A DNA stretch of 5,495 nt from a bacterium (GTDB taxonomy: Bacteria > Bdellovibrionota > Bdellovibrionia > Bdellovibrionales > UBA1609), in assembly GCA_021784635.1 (NCBI GenBank), contig JAJYHS010000209.1, positions 1-5,495 of the forward strand. The letters run 5' to 3'. Shown piece after piece: positions 5,196 through 5,495 of this stretch. Position numbers and translations under genes: made by a program. The notes under the pieces are model-generated. The model did not search any database, was not told the origin of the DNA, and worked only from the letters and a program-made list of their open reading frames with translations. Every line of letters begins with the position of its first letter. Position 1 is the stretch's first letter.

Positions 5196-5495
5196 CTACT
5201 TTTTCATCGCCGCTTGCTTTTTAAGCCGCCATTGTTCGATGGCATACTGGCGCATGTCCGTTACGGAATCGTATTCATCGACGATTTCAACTCCCAGTAG
5301 AGTCTCGATCGCATCTTCGAGGGTGACAATGCCTGACATTGTGCCGTATTCGTTTACGACTAAAAATAAATGCTCTCGCCGCTTGATAAATTCATCGAGT
5401 GCCGCTCCAACAGTCATGTCTTCAGAAACTGTGTGGATCGACGTCATGATATTTTGGAGTGGCATGTCGTATTGATCGAGAGCAACGGATTCCAT
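5196..5495 (-). CDS. CNNM-type (HlyC/CorC-like) CBS-domain protein, C-terminal part only
   Basis: This is the C-terminal end of a DUF21/CNNM-type membrane protein; relatives are linked to magnesium or other cation transport. The frame begins at the window edge with an ATG codon that is probably internal, since what is visible starts in a CBS domain and the membrane domain must lie to the right. MTSIHTVSEDMTVGAALDEF (17-36) and HLFLVVNEYGTMSGIVTLED (42-61) form the second CBS motif, corresponding to the usual HxxxVxDEYG..GxVTLED with Asn48 in place of Asp. AIETLLGVEIVDEYDSVTDM (62-81) is the characteristic segment after it. The protein then ends in a short basic tail (WRLKKQAAMKK), so it lacks the extra C-terminal CorC_HlyC domain found in the longer subfamily. 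The AIM24-family gene follows after 33 bp. Confidence 0.88.
   Translation of the reverse strand: MESVALDQYDMPLQNIMTSIHTVSEDMTVGAALDEFIKRREHLFLVVNEYGTMSGIVTLEDAIETLLGVEIVDEYDSVTDMRQYAIEQWRLKKQAAMKK

Noticed and set aside
5179..5475. 98-codon frame on the plus strand
   Set aside because: It lies antisense to the well-conserved CBS gene, resembles no known family, and its Ser/Thr-rich product is typical of a shadow frame.

Overview
The window is a compact bacterial chromosome segment. It has short gene gaps, Shine-Dalgarno sites, GTG starts and a roughly balanced base composition. A Prc/Tsp-type S41 protease, a two-subunit 2-oxoacid dehydrogenase E1, CutA, a CNNM-type CBS protein and orotate phosphoribosyltransferase fit a Gram-negative organism. 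A Bdellovibrionota/deltaproteobacteria-like source is plausible, but that is an impression from the protein family types, not a demonstrated placement. There is no phage, transposon, CRISPR or RNA gene.

Left block, + strand, 1-3557: four closely spaced co-oriented genes, probably one transcript. They are the 3' part of a tail-specific protease gene (its start lies left of the window), the E1 alpha and E1 beta genes of a thiamine-diphosphate 2-oxoacid dehydrogenase, and cutA. Alpha and beta together form one E1 active site. No E2 or E3 gene is visible, so the complex they serve must be completed elsewhere. cutA starts inside the E1 beta stop codon (GTGA).

Middle, 3558-3858: a 300-bp gap between cutA and pyrE. 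Its minus strand holds a possible 74-codon gene (or a 30-codon version with a better ribosome site) for a small protein with one C-terminal membrane helix. The gap also has an 11-bp perfect inverted repeat across the convergent 3' ends and a dense cluster of inverted repeats at 3701-3785.

Right block: pyrE (+) converges on a minus-strand pair, a CNNM-type CBS protein (truncated by the right edge) followed by an AIM24/TIGR00266 protein. The AIM24 protein ends in an uninterrupted ladder of eight glycines spaced four apart. The pyrE frame runs about 130 bp into the AIM24 gene and gains a proline-rich tail that is merely the antisense of those glycine codons. A neighbouring frame would end pyrE 3 bp short of the AIM24 stop, which suggests a small indel or a sequence error at the pyrE 3' end.

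Nothing here is clearly a new system. The best leads are the pyrE 3' end, the small membrane ORF with its structured upstream region, and the glycine-ladder tail.
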